The position numbers and the translations under genes were made by a program. Shown piece by piece: positions 1-11,560 of a stretch of DNA of 64,000 bases (within the stretch, counting starts at the first letter, position 1; each line of letters begins with the position of its first letter). Under the pieces are notes generated by a model, which was not told the DNA's origin, made no database searches, and worked only from the letters and a program-made list of their open reading frames with translations. The stretch comes from Cliona cf. orientalis (taxonomy: Eukaryota; Porifera; Demospongiae; Clionaida; Clionaidae). The DNA is taken from positions 19,367,775 to 19,431,774 of the forward strand of contig OZ005689.1 in assembly GCA_963930775.1 (NCBI GenBank), in the 5' to 3' direction.

Positions 1-94
1 TACTTTCATTTCATGCCAATGTTTATGTATTCCATACCAGATAGATAATATACATGCATTTAACATGTCATGCCGTCAATGTCCCCCACCAGAT

Positions 95-225
95 TGTGGT
101 CCCCCTGAACTGTCCACAGTCGCCGTATTTGGTCCCCCAAGACAAACCCTGGAGTCTAACCCTACCATACAGACTAACCCTGCCATATCTAACCCTTGAG
201 ACTATCCCTGCTAATCATTATACCC
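95..225 (+). repeat. Dispersed repeat, copy 1 (inverted partner near 4.1-4.2 kb)
   Basis: The stretch holds phrases such as CTGTCCAC, GTCTAACCCTGCCATAT and CCTTGAGACTATC in the same order as the reverse complement of 4095-4225. The identity is imperfect, with an extra duplicated phrase here. No ORF of note lies in it. The partner sits inside an intron of the KDZ gene, so this is a dispersed non-coding repeat, not a gene part. Confidence 0.6.
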
Positions 226-463
226 GGCATCTCACCCCTGACCCTTGATAAATGGCGGGGAGACCATGCATTGTTACCATGGACAGTCCGGAGGGAAAAG
301 TTATAGTATGACAGACAGGACTAAGCTGTTACATTATACACCTAACACCTAACACCTGCACTGGCGTTATTCAGTATCAGTGGCATTCAAATCATTCCAC
401 GCCGATTGATATTTATTGTGAATCTGTTCTGTTGATTTTCTACAGCATTGGGTCAATGCAGAA

Positions 464-1176
464 ATGAAGCGGCAGAAGAAATGCAGCAACCAATCAAGTC
501 CAGAAAGTGCTACATCTTCTCCAGTTAGTTTGATTTTTAAGGAGTATAATCATGTTTTTAGGTGATGGTTATGCTCGTACACTGTAGGTGATTATGGTTT
601 CAAGAGGCAAAAAAAGAACAGCATTTCAAGTATTCTGCCATGAGTCTTCAAGCTCTCTTACCACAGGTAATGTGCAGTACAGGAGCCCCTCACCATTAAG
701 TACCTCGTTTCACCTTTTCATGCTCATGACTTTTGTCGTTTTGAGCTCCATACTAATACATACATGGAAACTTACATCCCAATTTTCTTCACTTTAATGG
801 TTGCTAATACCAACTTCAGAAAATATGAGTGCACATAGATCTATTTGGTATCTTGTCAGCCCCTTAGATTACGTGTCATCCATCCTTGTCTCCTTTGCAT
901 GATACCACTAACTGAGTTTTTCTAACCGTCAGCATGTACGCATAACATGTGAGAGGTTTTGGTACTTTTGTGTGTGTGTGTTTGTTGGTAGTTGCTTAGC
1001 AACCAAAGTTTTTATAGACAATTTGCCGGGGTTGGGTCATTATGAAGTAGGCCAATGATGAACAGAGGTCAACTACCAACAAAATAGTTATCTGCCAGTA
1101 ACTGGGGTGCATTCGACCATGCATCTCATGCACCCCAATTACTGGCAGATATCTATTATGTGTGTGTGTATGTATT

Positions 1177-1215
<39 letters not shown>

Positions 1216-2629
1216 TGTGCATGTGTGTGTGTGCATCACTGTGTATAATGTGTGGTCTCTGTCCAACATTAATTATTTGCTCTGTAGAAGGATGTTCTAA
1301 AATGCCAGTGTTAAGTCAAATGTGGGCCTCGCTTAGCACGGATGAAAAGGAACAATGGAAGGAAAAAGCAAAAGGATTCTCATGGATATCCACACCAGAG
1401 CAGAAAAAGAAGGCAATCAGAGAACTGGTTACATTGACTAGGGAAAATGTGAGTCTTTATTCTAGAGAGAGTTATTGAGTTTCCCAACTTCTGTCTAATT
1501 TTTCCACATTCCAGTCAATATTTGCGTACAAGGTCTCTCTTATAAGTAGCCCCTTTCTACAATGAGATTTTTGACGTTATTAACCTATTGAATTGATTTT
1601 TAACAGCTCAAATCTCTTGCTACTCTTGGCGTTGAAGGTTATGGTGTATTATTGGATGTATCAAACTCTGATTGCCATGTTTTAAGTGGGAGTGATACTG
1701 CACAAGGTTTTCTAGATGCTGAGGAATCTAATGGCCATGCTGTGGATAACACTTTCTTCAAGTACATGTGTGGTATGCAGAATTTGTAAAATGTATTATT
1801 TTATTGATATTATTCGCGTATTTCCTAGGTCAGAGTTATTTGAAGAAAAGGAAAAAAAGCAGCACATATGATGAAATGCTAGGTTCCGTTCGGTATGAAC
1901 TGAAGCAAAAATACCGTAAGTTTTTGCAATCACACATCTCAGAAGCCAGACCCTCATACTCTGCAGCATTTAGTTCTTTCAGGACAAATACTTGGAGGGA
2001 GTATCTGGCTACGGCCTTTACCCCTTTGGATTCAGCGAGACAAGATGTTGACTGGCCAACCAGATTTGTTGATTACGTCATATGAAATCTTTAGTCTGGT
2101 GAATGTGACTTACTATTTTCACATTGGTAAATTAGCCTCGCTAGTTCATTAGTGCCTCCATGACCAGCATATCATTAATTTTAGTGTCACATGTCAAAAG
2201 ATTATGCAATCATGGATCCAAATGGGCATAGGCAGTGGACCAGACCCTCCCTCCATGCATTTATACTGAAAGACTAAATTTAATGCTGGGAAGAGTGAGG
2301 GTCCAACTTGTGAGACTACCCCCCCCCCAACAACCCCTAACCCTCAACTCTTAACCATTTTTCGTTTTATAGGTAATGTCACTGGAAAAGGCCGGATACC
2401 ATACGGTGATCTCACTAACTTAGGATGCGTTGTTGCAGGACTCCCACAGGGAATGGAATTCAAACAACCAAAGCTATACTCCAGTTCAGAGTTGCGAAAA
2501 GTATTTGATAACATAGATAGCATCAAGTTTCTTGCTATTTCTAATTTCAACACTGTACCCCCTGATGTTGGAAGAGAAGAAACTGTTGACAATGTTACTA
2601 GGGATAGTCTTGATGAAGAAAGTGTATGA
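464..2629 (+). CDS. HMG-box protein gene, multi-exon, function unknown
   Basis: The exons I can join in phase are 464-523, 588-666, 1288-1448, 1607-1772, 1829-1915 and a last exon 2373-2629. An exon between 1983 and about 2126 is needed for phase (GT at 2127), but its reading is weak. Exons 2 and 3 together give an HMG box: KKRTAFQVFCHE, then LSQMWASLSTDEKEQW, the usual helix 1 and helix 2 pattern with the conserved Met-Trp. The C-terminal exon (GKGRIPYGDL onward, ending at TGA 2627) is not recognised. HMG boxes bind or bend DNA. The gene converges on the KDZ transposase, with only about 117 bp between the stop codons, so it may be a passenger of the same element rather than a host gene. The start at 464 is the first ATG of the first in-phase exon; an upstream exon cannot be excluded. 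Confidence 0.6.
1085..1160. repeat. Perfect-looking inverted repeat (MITE end or foldback)
   Basis: ATCTGCCAGTAACTGGGGTG and its near reverse complement face each other across about 15 bp. The right arm then runs into a (GT)n tract. The motif GCACCCCAATTACTG also forms the core of the 75-bp minisatellite at 49.6-50.2 kb. It lies in an intron of the HMG-box gene. Confidence 0.7.
1158..1235 (+). repeat. (GT)n microsatellite
   Basis: A run of TG/GT dinucleotides broken by a few TATG steps, inside the same intron. The Cys-Val ORF across it is repeat-encoded. Confidence 0.9.
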
Positions 2630-2745
2630 AGTATATAGAACAGGAAAATAACATTAATGGCATGTTCACTTAAACATTGTACATGTGCATGACATTGTGC
2701 ATTATTATGACAGTGTGTGATTATTTTAATCAGTGCTTCCATATA

Positions 2746-5700
2746 TTATTCATCTGTCTCTGTGTCAGTTGAAGAACTTGTTTGCTCATCAGATGTAATG
2801 TAGGAATCATATTCGAATTGATCCTGATCTTCATTCAGTTCATCTTGCATCATGTTGTTGTCATGTACTGGGAGCATGTTGATGTGTGGTACTGAGATAG
2901 ACAGTTCACTGTACAATAGAGCCTTTCTAATGTATGATTCTCTCTCTTGCTGTGAGATTGTCCAATATGCCACTACAAGACTCTTTGCTACATCGTCAAT
3001 TCGCTGAAGTCGATAAAAAACATATTCAGCTTGAGCTATTCCTGCAGACAGTACTTCCATATCATGTTGAGGAAGGGTGTCGGTTGAGTCAATAATCTTC
3101 CCCACTGTCAAATACATTTGATACTCGGAAGGATCAATATCATGATCATCAGCAGCACAACTGGCCATGGTACTAGACACAATGCTGTACATCTTCAGAT
3201 TGAGATTTATCAAACATTTGGTGAAAAAAGTGTACATGTTTAGGATGTCTGATATGCAATACTGTAGTTCTTCAGAACACCTAGCCAATACATCTGCTAT
3301 TTCAATAAGTCGTCGTTCTGTGACTGGTATACAATCAATACGTTGGAGTACATAGGTGTTATCCAAGTTCCAAAAAGGAGAGTTCATGTTGAATACGTCC
3401 TGCACGGTTGTTTCCTCCACTGTGGACTCGCCACAGGAGGAACAGTGGCTCTTGTATTCAGCTAAAAGAGTCTTGGCCTTTGAGGTGCACATGGCAATCA
3501 TCTTTGAGATCTTCTGAGTTTGCTTCTGACCACCTAATGTGAAAATAATGTACAATAAAATGGTATCCATCACGTGCACAATCCTAAGAATGTAACCTGC
3601 ATGATGACGTAGAGTATTGAGGTAGAAAATACGCTCCCTCACAACACCTAGTAGTTTCCCCTTTGTTAGTTGCCTTTGACTCACACTAATAGCTTTAAGA
3701 ACATCTAGATATTCAGTCGATGTTGGTTGCCATCTGGGATCTATGTGGTGCTGGCTTTCGATAGCTTTCAAGTCTGACTCTAACCTATCCATGAATAGAG
3801 AAATAGCTTAGTTTCAATATGATAGTGCATACTACATGTACGTATATACCTTTGAAGCTTAGCCACAGTCTCTACAATGACCTCTTGTGTCAGAGCACCA
3901 CCATCCCTGATAAGGTCCAACCATGTCTCCCTGTATGCCATGTACATGTAAGGTTAAGCTAAGGGGTTCTGTACATTAGTAGTCTCATCCCCAGGCCCAT
4001 TTCCAGCTTTTCAATGTTTCACACTATGAAACAGCATTGAAAAAAAGCTGGGAATGGGCCTGGGGCAATATACATGTGGTCCCCACTGCCATTAATTATA
4101 TGAGAGAACTCAAGGTTCAGCGGCTAGGTTCCGGTTATAATGGTTAGCAGAGATAGTCTCAAGGATTAATATGGCAGGGTTAGACCCCAGGGGTGGACAG
4201 TCCAGCGGGGCCATCAACGGTGTGATAGGACAAGCCTATACAATAGCACTCTATAGGAAAATGGGTGATGTATAACTTACTGTAATTTTAACCAGCCCTG
4301 TAGATTCTGTACATATTTCAGCTTCCAAGTTTCAACATCGTATGTAAGAGCTAAAGAAATCAAAATTTCAAGTGAAACCATTGGTTACCAAGTCACACTA
4401 AACACACTCAACCTGGTTTGCGAGCAATAGAATCAAGCCTCTTGATCTCTTCCTCTCTTAACTCAGGCATTTTCTTCTCCAATTGATCAATAGCAATGCC
4501 AACAGAATTGCAAATTTCTTCATTTTCCTTAGTAAGTTTCACTCTGGTATCAAAATTAATGCTTTCTTCATACGTTCAACAATGCTGGTTTCTACTTTGT
4601 CACAACAATGGAACTATTAAGCATTGCAATTGACACAATCCATAACTTACCCATCTTTGCACTCTTCTGCTTTGCATAGTGGTGCAACGCATCGGATAAA
4701 GTATCAATCCTATAAGTATTGGCTGCATTCATTTCCTTCGTCGTATGGCAGAATTTACCCAAAAAAGACCACAGCCTTTCTAAATTTTCACCATCACTCA
4801 ATCCAAAGCCAATCCTATGCCTGGGACTGTATAAGTATTGGCAGTGTGAGTTGTGCGCATAAGCATGGAAGACAGACACAGCAACATCGAAGGTTGAAGA
4901 GAGATTGTTAAAATGTTCTGGATATCTCTGTGATTACAAACATACTAAAATGAAGGTAATGACACAAATTCTTGCTGAGATGTTACCTTCCAGTGACTCA
5001 CAATCTTACAACCGATATCATACAGAAGATGCACATTGTTGGGAACTTTACCCTCCTCAATAAGCCTTGAAAGTATGTAGTCAGCATACGCCAGCCTTTA
5101 TGTAAGAAATATGTTAACGTGATCTTTACTGAGATGCTATTAACACACTTCTCTCCCTGTTTCATATTTAACATCTTGAGAGGTATATCATGGCGACAAG
5201 TTGCACCAAATACTCCTGTCTCGTCTAGGGCACGATACCTGGTTTTAGACCTTAGCACATCTCCTGCTTTGAATTCATGGCATTGCAACTATGTATAATA
5301 AGTTTATTGTCACATTCAGCAGGACTAGTACTATAGAGAAGCTACCTTATCTGATTCTGAATCCTTGTGCAATGTAACAAGCAGTGGGGATGATTTTTCA
5401 ACATACTGGTCAACATCCGACTGATTGGCAAACATCTGGTAGTTAGTGAGAGGTCTCTTGTAACTTGTTTTCTCTCCAGCCTTTTTACGGCGACACAATC
5501 GAAAATTGCCATCCAAGGAGATGAAACAAGTACCACTAGCATCCTATAAGACGACTTTTAAGCACTAAAATTACAGGCATAAGACATACCTTTGAACAAG
5601 CAGGACAGTCGAGAGATTGCTGACAACCACTGAGCTGGTCTTGATTTGTACTAATTATACTCTGGAAACATCTGGGTGTGATTTAAAACTGTATTATTAT

Positions 5701-6641
5701 ACTATGTGGATTTTCAACAAAGCTAATACCATAATTACCTAAATCGTGGGAACGATGCTAGAAGCTGTTGGTAGGTCCGTTTATGTTCCTTGCCCTGGAT
5801 ATTTAAATGTATGTATACAAATATACACATTAGCATCATGTTGACTTACCGACTTTATCACTGCAAGAAACCACAGCATATTACAAACACGGTGAAGAGA
5901 GGCTTGGCATTCCATCATAGCCGCATGGACAACATCAAGCAAATCCATATGAAAAGCAACTTGGGGAGAATTTGGTGTTGCAGGCCAGAGGCGAAGATCA
6001 ACCATTCTCTCTATCATGCTTTTACACTTACAGAAACTAATTTGGATTCCATGGTGGTAACCTGCACATAATTAAAAGTACAGTCTATCACTAAAGGGTC
6101 ATGTAGCAACCATGCACCCGTACCTTTCATGCCAACAATGGTGATCTTTTCTTTGCGCTCAGTCAAGCATGAATGATCAAGAGGAATTTCTATATTTGAC
6201 AGCATTACAGGTGAAAATTGGCCATTCATCCATTGTTCTGGAACATGATAGAAACAGCGAGTGCTATGTTGTGCGATACAGCAACTTTCGCAGTAATGGA
6301 TTGATGGACCACAATCTGTGCATCTGTACTGTGCCCTTTCTGAGCACAAACAGCATTCCATGGTTCCTCCGACCCTCACAGGCTTCAACAGATACTTATT
6401 ATGAAGAGCCATCAACTTCATGAGGCATGTCACAGTCATCATATGCCAGGGGTTCATCGACATACAGTTCTGCAAGTGGATCATCATTGTGATCATCGGC
6501 ATGGGGAGTCTGAACTTGGATAGTGGAACCCACACTGAACCTCCAGTTCTTTCTAGCCCTTCTCACTGGTGCTCTTCTTGCCTTGCTCTTGATAAAATTC
6601 CTTAGTATGGAAGGCTTTCTCGGCTTTGCTCTCTGTGACAT
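2746..6641 (-). CDS. KDZ-family transposase, 13 exons, apparently intact
   Basis: Joining exons 6641-6417, 6382-6124, 6061-5850, 5794-5739, 5659-5590, 5543-5346, 5288-5149, 5095-4987, 4927-4651, 4541-4413, 4350-4281, 3930-3850 and 3784-2746 gives 2865 nt, a 954-aa ORF with no stop. Every junction is GT-AG and in phase. Family hallmarks in order: a CxC-type cysteine cluster (CCLCSERAQYRCTDC, about residue 88), LWPATP (about 186), a CxxC before SLDGNFRL, ALDETGVFGATCRHD, LLYDIGC (about 412), FHAYAHNSHCQ and GFGLSDGENLERLW (about 463). These are the signature blocks of Kyakuja-Dileera-Zisupton transposases, which move DNA by a DDE-type mechanism. The tail is acidic (DEQTSSSTDTETDE). The exon 1-2 join needs a 34-nt intron (6416-6383) or hides a frameshift. 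The long intron 4280-3931 carries a hairpin and a repeat. No terminal repeats were identified. Confidence 0.88.
3985..4068. repeat. Foldback hairpin in a KDZ intron
   Basis: CCCCAGGCCCATTTCCAGC and GCTGGGAATGGGCCTGGGGC are near-perfect reverse complements, separated by a short AT-rich loop. It is a small hairpin element inside the 350-nt intron of the transposase gene. Confidence 0.8.
4095..4225 (-). repeat. Dispersed repeat, copy 2 (inverted to 95-225)
   Basis: The reverse complement of this stretch matches the repeat at 95-225 phrase by phrase. It lies in the same enlarged intron as the hairpin, which explains why this intron is 350 nt while most others in the gene are under 110. Confidence 0.6.
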
Positions 6642-6763
6642 ATTGCCATACAGTACATGTATATACGTACGTATACACTATTATCACGTAGGTACGCGTC
6701 ACGACGCAGTCACAACCCCCCTGTACAATAGTATTTCACGATGTTGCCAACCCCCTTTTCTAA
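6642..6763. promoter_or_regulatory. Short divergent intergenic region
   Basis: About 120 bp separates the first ATG of the KDZ gene (leftward) from the open frame of the next gene (rightward). It includes TACATGTATATACGTACGTA-like alternation and CG-containing blocks (ACGCGTCACGACG). A shared bidirectional promoter is likely from position only; no factor site is claimed. Confidence 0.35.
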
Positions 6764-9700
6764 TATTGTTATGACGCGTATTATTGGCAAGGTTCGGGTG
6801 GTACCAAATGTCATGAATCCCACTATGCATACCAAAGAGCTTTCCCCCTCAAACCACTCTATCAACCCTCTCCTGTAGTACAAATAGACAGAGGTGCATT
6901 GCAACAGCAAGGAGTAAAAAAATTCATAGCAACAGTCCTTTCAGAAATTAACAATGTATATGAAGAAGAGGCTGGCACTAGCTTTCGTGAAGCAATTGTG
7001 CGTGACAAAACAATCAAATTAGAGAAGAAAAAATCAAAATATGAAAACAGAAAGGAGAAAAGGAGGGTACAAAAACAGTTCACTCAAAGTGTGAACAAAC
7101 GCTTCGCAGAAAAGGCTGCTATTACCTTTTTAGTTGAGGGGGAATCGAAACGCAAATACCACCGAAAGAGAATGGCACAATCTTTTGATACGCCAGAAAA
7201 TTGCCAACCACCTCCCCGTAAACGACACTCCCCAAGTTTTGAAAACGTACAGTGGGATACAGATCAACTAGAATCTACACTTCGTAATTGGCCCACAGGC
7301 ACTCCAATAAACTGGAGTGCAATTGCCAGGGATCACAACATTCCCGATGGTAACGGAGGGCAGGTGGCAAAAGAGTTTGCAATGGAACGAGGAATAAACA
7401 ATGTATTTCAAGGATCAACCCCCAACCGCAAACAACAAACACGGTCATCAAAAAATAAACTAGCAGGTAGTGGTGTCTCTATCCCATCAAATCCCCCCAT
7501 TAGTATCGTTGAAAAAGAGATCGAGGCAATGGTAAAGTCAGGGAGATTTACATTAGGAGAAGAATGTGCTCCTTATAAGGTTGTGAAATACATACCTGTC
7601 AATGGCAAGCTCACACCTCAGGAAACAATAGTAATGGCACGAAAAATACCCCTGATAGAGATCCGCAAACGGCTTCTAGAAAAACAAAGAACGTATATGA
7701 GATTGACTCCCGATAGTGATATCAATGCAATGACAGATACCCAGCTTATACAGCGTTTACACAAGTTTGGTTGTTCTACTACCACCGAAACCCATGAACA
7801 GCTGTGCATAGCACTTGCTAGCTACGAGAGGACAAGATCCTTAGCTTTTTGGCACGACCACGCAACAATCTTAAAAATGGGTTTTATCATGATTACCGTC
7901 CATACCTTGTATGATCCAGTTGTCGTCTTGACTGACGAAGAGTACTGGCAGCAATACCCACACCATCAAGGCATTTGTCTCCAATCTGAAATAGAGCAAC
8001 CAGAAATTTACTTGCTGTCACTAGGTCACTAGGAGGATCCTCAGTTGAGGACCAGTCGGCATTAATTGGAGATCGTATTGATTGCCTAACCAATCTAAAG
8101 ATCCCAATAGATGCAGGAAACGGACTTATGATCAATGATAACATAAGGATGTTTACAGGTGACCATCCCGCAGCTCAGTTTGAGCAGGGAACTAAGCTGG
8201 GAGGTAATTATAAGTGTGCTTGTGGCTGTCAAGAGAGTTTATTTGATGACCAGGCTCATTCCCTACAACACAAATGGAGGCAACTAAGTAAACTGCAATC
8301 ATTGGCCACACATGGTGTGTACGGTAAGCAGGCTGGAGTCATCCAACCATTTGAGGCACTCAAAGTGGATGAGCTTAGACAAGAACTGAGCTGCAGGGGG
8401 ATTTTGGACACAAGCATGACTAAACCTGTTCTTCAAGAAATGCTAGAACAGCTGCTACGAGGAGTAGCTAGTGTACCAGCACTGCTTTTAACAAATCCAA
8501 CACAAAGCCTATCATCCCTAAACATTGACAAGTATGAGGTAGTTGCTAGTGAGCCCCTGCATGACCTAAAAGGACACATAATCAATTTGCTCACAGAATT
8601 ACCCCATATTCTACCACCCGGAGATGTAACCATCCAGTGTAACCATTTAATCTCATGCTGCTTAGCAAAAGAGAAAAAGTCAGGCGCTGACCTACGGAGA
8701 GCCATTATTCAGGTTTTTTTGCTCTTGAAAGATTTGAATTGTGGTTCACGAGTGCTAATGCTACTTCAAACAGTCATCAAGATAGGAGAAATTTTGTATT
8801 CTAGGGATGCACAAAGGAGTCCAAGGCAGGTACTTCAGCTCTACAACCAATGCTGGTTGCACATGGAGCTGTGTGCAACTTTATTTGCTCAACCTAAGAA
8901 GCTAAGTAGAACCAAGATGTTTGGCCACTATCTACATGCATTGACAGCACATAGCCCAGAGCAGTATGAGCTAATTTGCCAACGTTCAATCAATACTGAG
9001 AACCAGGAAAGACTCTTTGGTCAGGCTCGAGTAATCGCCGAAATGTGCACTAATCACCATGCTAATAATGTGATACCACAAGTATTGTTACGCCTCCAAG
9101 CCAAGCAGGAAAACAGAGCAGCTCTACTGTCAGTAGAGAAAGCCGACACTCAAGTCGGCCAAGTTGCCAAGCACCTATCCCATCTACCAGGTACTACAAT
9201 TAAACAGTCTTATGTTAATCAAAGAGAAAGTCAATGGCAGGCACACTTAAAGCGTATTAGCCCATTCTTAGTACATGGAGAAGGAGTTTGGTGGGTACTT
9301 ACAGATGGAAATTTTTATTTTCTTGATGGAGACGAGGATGTTTCTCATCAAGTTGGCCCCACCCTGTTACACTTTAGGCAATACACGCTCACCGACGTAC
9401 ACACAAGGAGAGAGGAATGTTGGGAAAAGATAATTGAGGAACGGATACCTATCCCCGCCAACACTATCAGAATCTTCAACAAGGAAGGTGATTTGGAAGG
9501 AAAACTAATTTATGGCGACTCTAAGCCTGTATACCAACCGATCAATCCTACAGCGACGTCCGCAGAAGATTCTTGCTCACTGCCCGACAAACCCGCCACA
9601 GGTATCAATTCTCAAACTCCACTAAGCTAGTGTGCATCAGCACCTCCGAGCAATTCAGAAATGAGTACCAGTCAAACTGATACCAATGGGGCCATGGACC

Positions 9701-10272
9701 CTCAAGCTACCCACCCAATGACACACACTCAAAAAGGAAATGCTCTCAAGGACCTCACTAATACTATTCACCAATCAGTTAGTGAGGACTCACCTGTTCA
9801 CATCTCAACAAGTAACGTGACAACACAGCCGGATTCATCCAGCAACGGAGGAGCCAGTTCTTCAAGCTCGGCATCCATTCCCAATCTGAAACCAAGCCAC
9901 ATAGTCATCGAAATGGAGCCATCACAAACACATGGAATCAAGACATCATTGGGAGCATCACTTGTGAAAGTTATAGGCTATGATAATACTGTGCATGAAT
10001 TTGATGACCTCCGTTCAAACTTAAAGCAGCTTAAACGAGAAAAGGCAGACAAGAAAAAGGAAGTAATCCAGCGTTACAAGCACCTGTCATCATTAAGCGC
10101 TCGAGTACTCGCAAAAAGGACACAGCTAGATGCTCACATCAGAGACTTGGAACACCAACACTTCATCTCGCATGGAAGAGTACCAGACCGCGACAACGAA
10201 TCTTACGCTCATTCTCTGTCCCAGAGAAATAGCGCGAAGGCTGTGCTCAGAAACCTGAACGTTGATTTGTAA
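6764..10272 (+). CDS. Large unknown transposon-type protein, broken by an 8-bp duplication
   Basis: The frame is open from 6764 (after TAA) to 8032 without an early ATG, so the true start lies in an unseen upstream exon or the gene is truncated. An 8-bp duplication at 8018-8033 shifts the frame; reading resumes in another frame to 9630. GT at 9602 and AG at 9658 define a 57-nt intron that joins this frame, in phase, to an ORF at 9659-10272. The whole would be about 1150 aa. Visible parts: a Lys/Arg-rich coiled coil (EKKKSKYENRKEKRRVQKQF), FWHDHATILKMGFIMITVH, FTGDHPAAQFEQGTK, a CACGC cysteine motif, a SAP-like stretch (FEALKVDELRQELSCRGI), INTENQERLFGQAR, a Ser-rich linker and a C-terminal coiled coil. 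I recall similar multi-copy unnamed proteins from sponges and corals but know no function. It diverges from the KDZ gene. Confidence 0.6.
8018..8033 (+). other. 8-bp tandem duplication causing a frameshift
   Basis: TCACTAGG is present twice head to tail. Removing one copy restores a continuous frame between the two halves of the unknown gene. The unit is the size of a target-site duplication, so it may be the footprint of an excised transposon; replication slippage is the alternative. Confidence 0.85.
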
Positions 10273-10544
10273 CTCTCGTCAGTTTATTTTGCCCCCCGCT
10301 CCCCCACTATCAGAATTGTGTAATAATACTAAGCTGTATATTTATTAGTTATGCTACTTAATACTTACCTCCAATAGTGTTCTGGAGTCCACAGCAATTA
10401 CTGTATGTATTTCTCACTCAGACAACCACTCTCGTTGTTGATGTGCCATTCGCAGTATAGTATAGTACAGTGCAATCGATTGACCACAGAATTCCATTAT
10501 TGTTTCCATTTATGGCTATAGCGCGTCATCAGTCATGTGACCAC
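10273..10544. other. Intergenic, nothing recognised
   Basis: AT-rich sequence with ACTGTA and TATAGTATAGTACAG phrases. No ORF, no terminal repeat and no similarity to the other repeats of the window was seen. Confidence 0.5.
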
Positions 10545-10633
10545 TGCTAGGCGACAACCGCAATTACGTCACGGTATAGATATCGCACAGGGCGCGCGCG
10601 GGCGGAACGGTGACTGTCCTTAACTGCACTGAG
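10545..10633 (-). mobile_element. Solo end of MITE family 3
   Basis: CGGTGACTGTCCTTAACTGC followed by ACTGAG and then TA matches the reverse complement of the left end of the complete element at 12830-13493. The flanking TA fits its TA target site. The other end is not present. Confidence 0.6.
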
Positions 10634-10635
10634 TA

Positions 10636-11560
10636 GTTGCACCTGACTGATCAGTGGCTTCAACCCTTGGAGGAAGGCCTGGATATTTGTGCCGTCTTCT
10701 TTGATTTCCGTAAGGTGTTTGACTCCGTGCCTCACCTACCACTAATGGCTAAAATGCGCTCACTTGACCTTCATGAGACCATCAGCCGATGGATCAACAG
10801 CTACCTTGCCAACAGAACTCAAGTGGTTGCTGTGAAAGGGTCTGAATCCTCTGTTGCTTCTGTTCTCTCGGCAGTCCCACAGGGCTCTGTGCTTGGATCC
10901 TTGTTGTTCTTTATCTACATTGATGACTTGCCAGAATTTCCTGTCGAAGGTCAACTTGTTTGCTGATAATTTTTTTACTCTACCATTTGATCACTGTCTT
11001 GGAAGACTATGCAACACTCCAGCGTGCAATCTCACTGATAGAAGAATGGTCGATAACTAACTTCTTAAAATTTTAATGCTGCTAAATGTAAGTGTATGAT
11101 AATTTCAAGGAAACGGTCGCTACCTTCTCCTGAATACCCTCTGAAGCTCTTTGGATGCCCAATGCTGTGTTGATTGCTATAAATATCTAGGACTCCTAAT
11201 AACCCAATAATCTAACTTGGTCTGCTCACATTGACTCAATATGCTCCCGTGCCAAGAAGATCCTTGGGTTAATCTATCGACGGTTTTACTCTTCTGTAAA
11301 CCAGGATACTCTCAAGCAGTTGTACACTTTGCTGGTCCGTCCTCACCTTGAGTATGCCTGGCAGGTGTTGGACCCCCATCTTGTGAAAAACAAGAAAGCA
11401 CTGGAGGATGTCCAAAAGTTTGGGTGTAGGCTTGCTGCACACCTATGGGATTTGGGCTATCAGGAGTTACTCGATCTGCAATCACTAGAGCAACACACGG
11501 TAAAGTATCGTGGCTGGATTGGTAACTCTACTTGAATAAGGCTGAAATCAATAGTAGCCC
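10636..11560 (+). pseudogene. Non-LTR retrotransposon reverse transcriptase, dead fragment
   Basis: Translation shows the RT palm in pieces: VFFDFRKVFDSVPH (motif A region), SAVPQGSVLGSLLFF, IDDLPEF, then a shifted frame with NLFADN where the catalytic YADD block should be. Further shifted frames follow, and the last piece LYTLLVRPHLEY with the thumb region reads 11308-11535. The order matches CR1/Jockey-type LINE polymerases that copy RNA into DNA at the insertion site. The endonuclease is absent, at least three frameshifts are present and the catalytic Asp pair is not intact, so it is a 5'-truncated dead copy. It begins right after the family-3 MITE end. Confidence 0.8.

Noticed and set aside
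1107-1290. Start of the ORF with CVCVCVCVCV
   Set aside because: This is the (GT)n tract read as protein; only the part after the acceptor at 1287 is an exon of the HMG-box gene.
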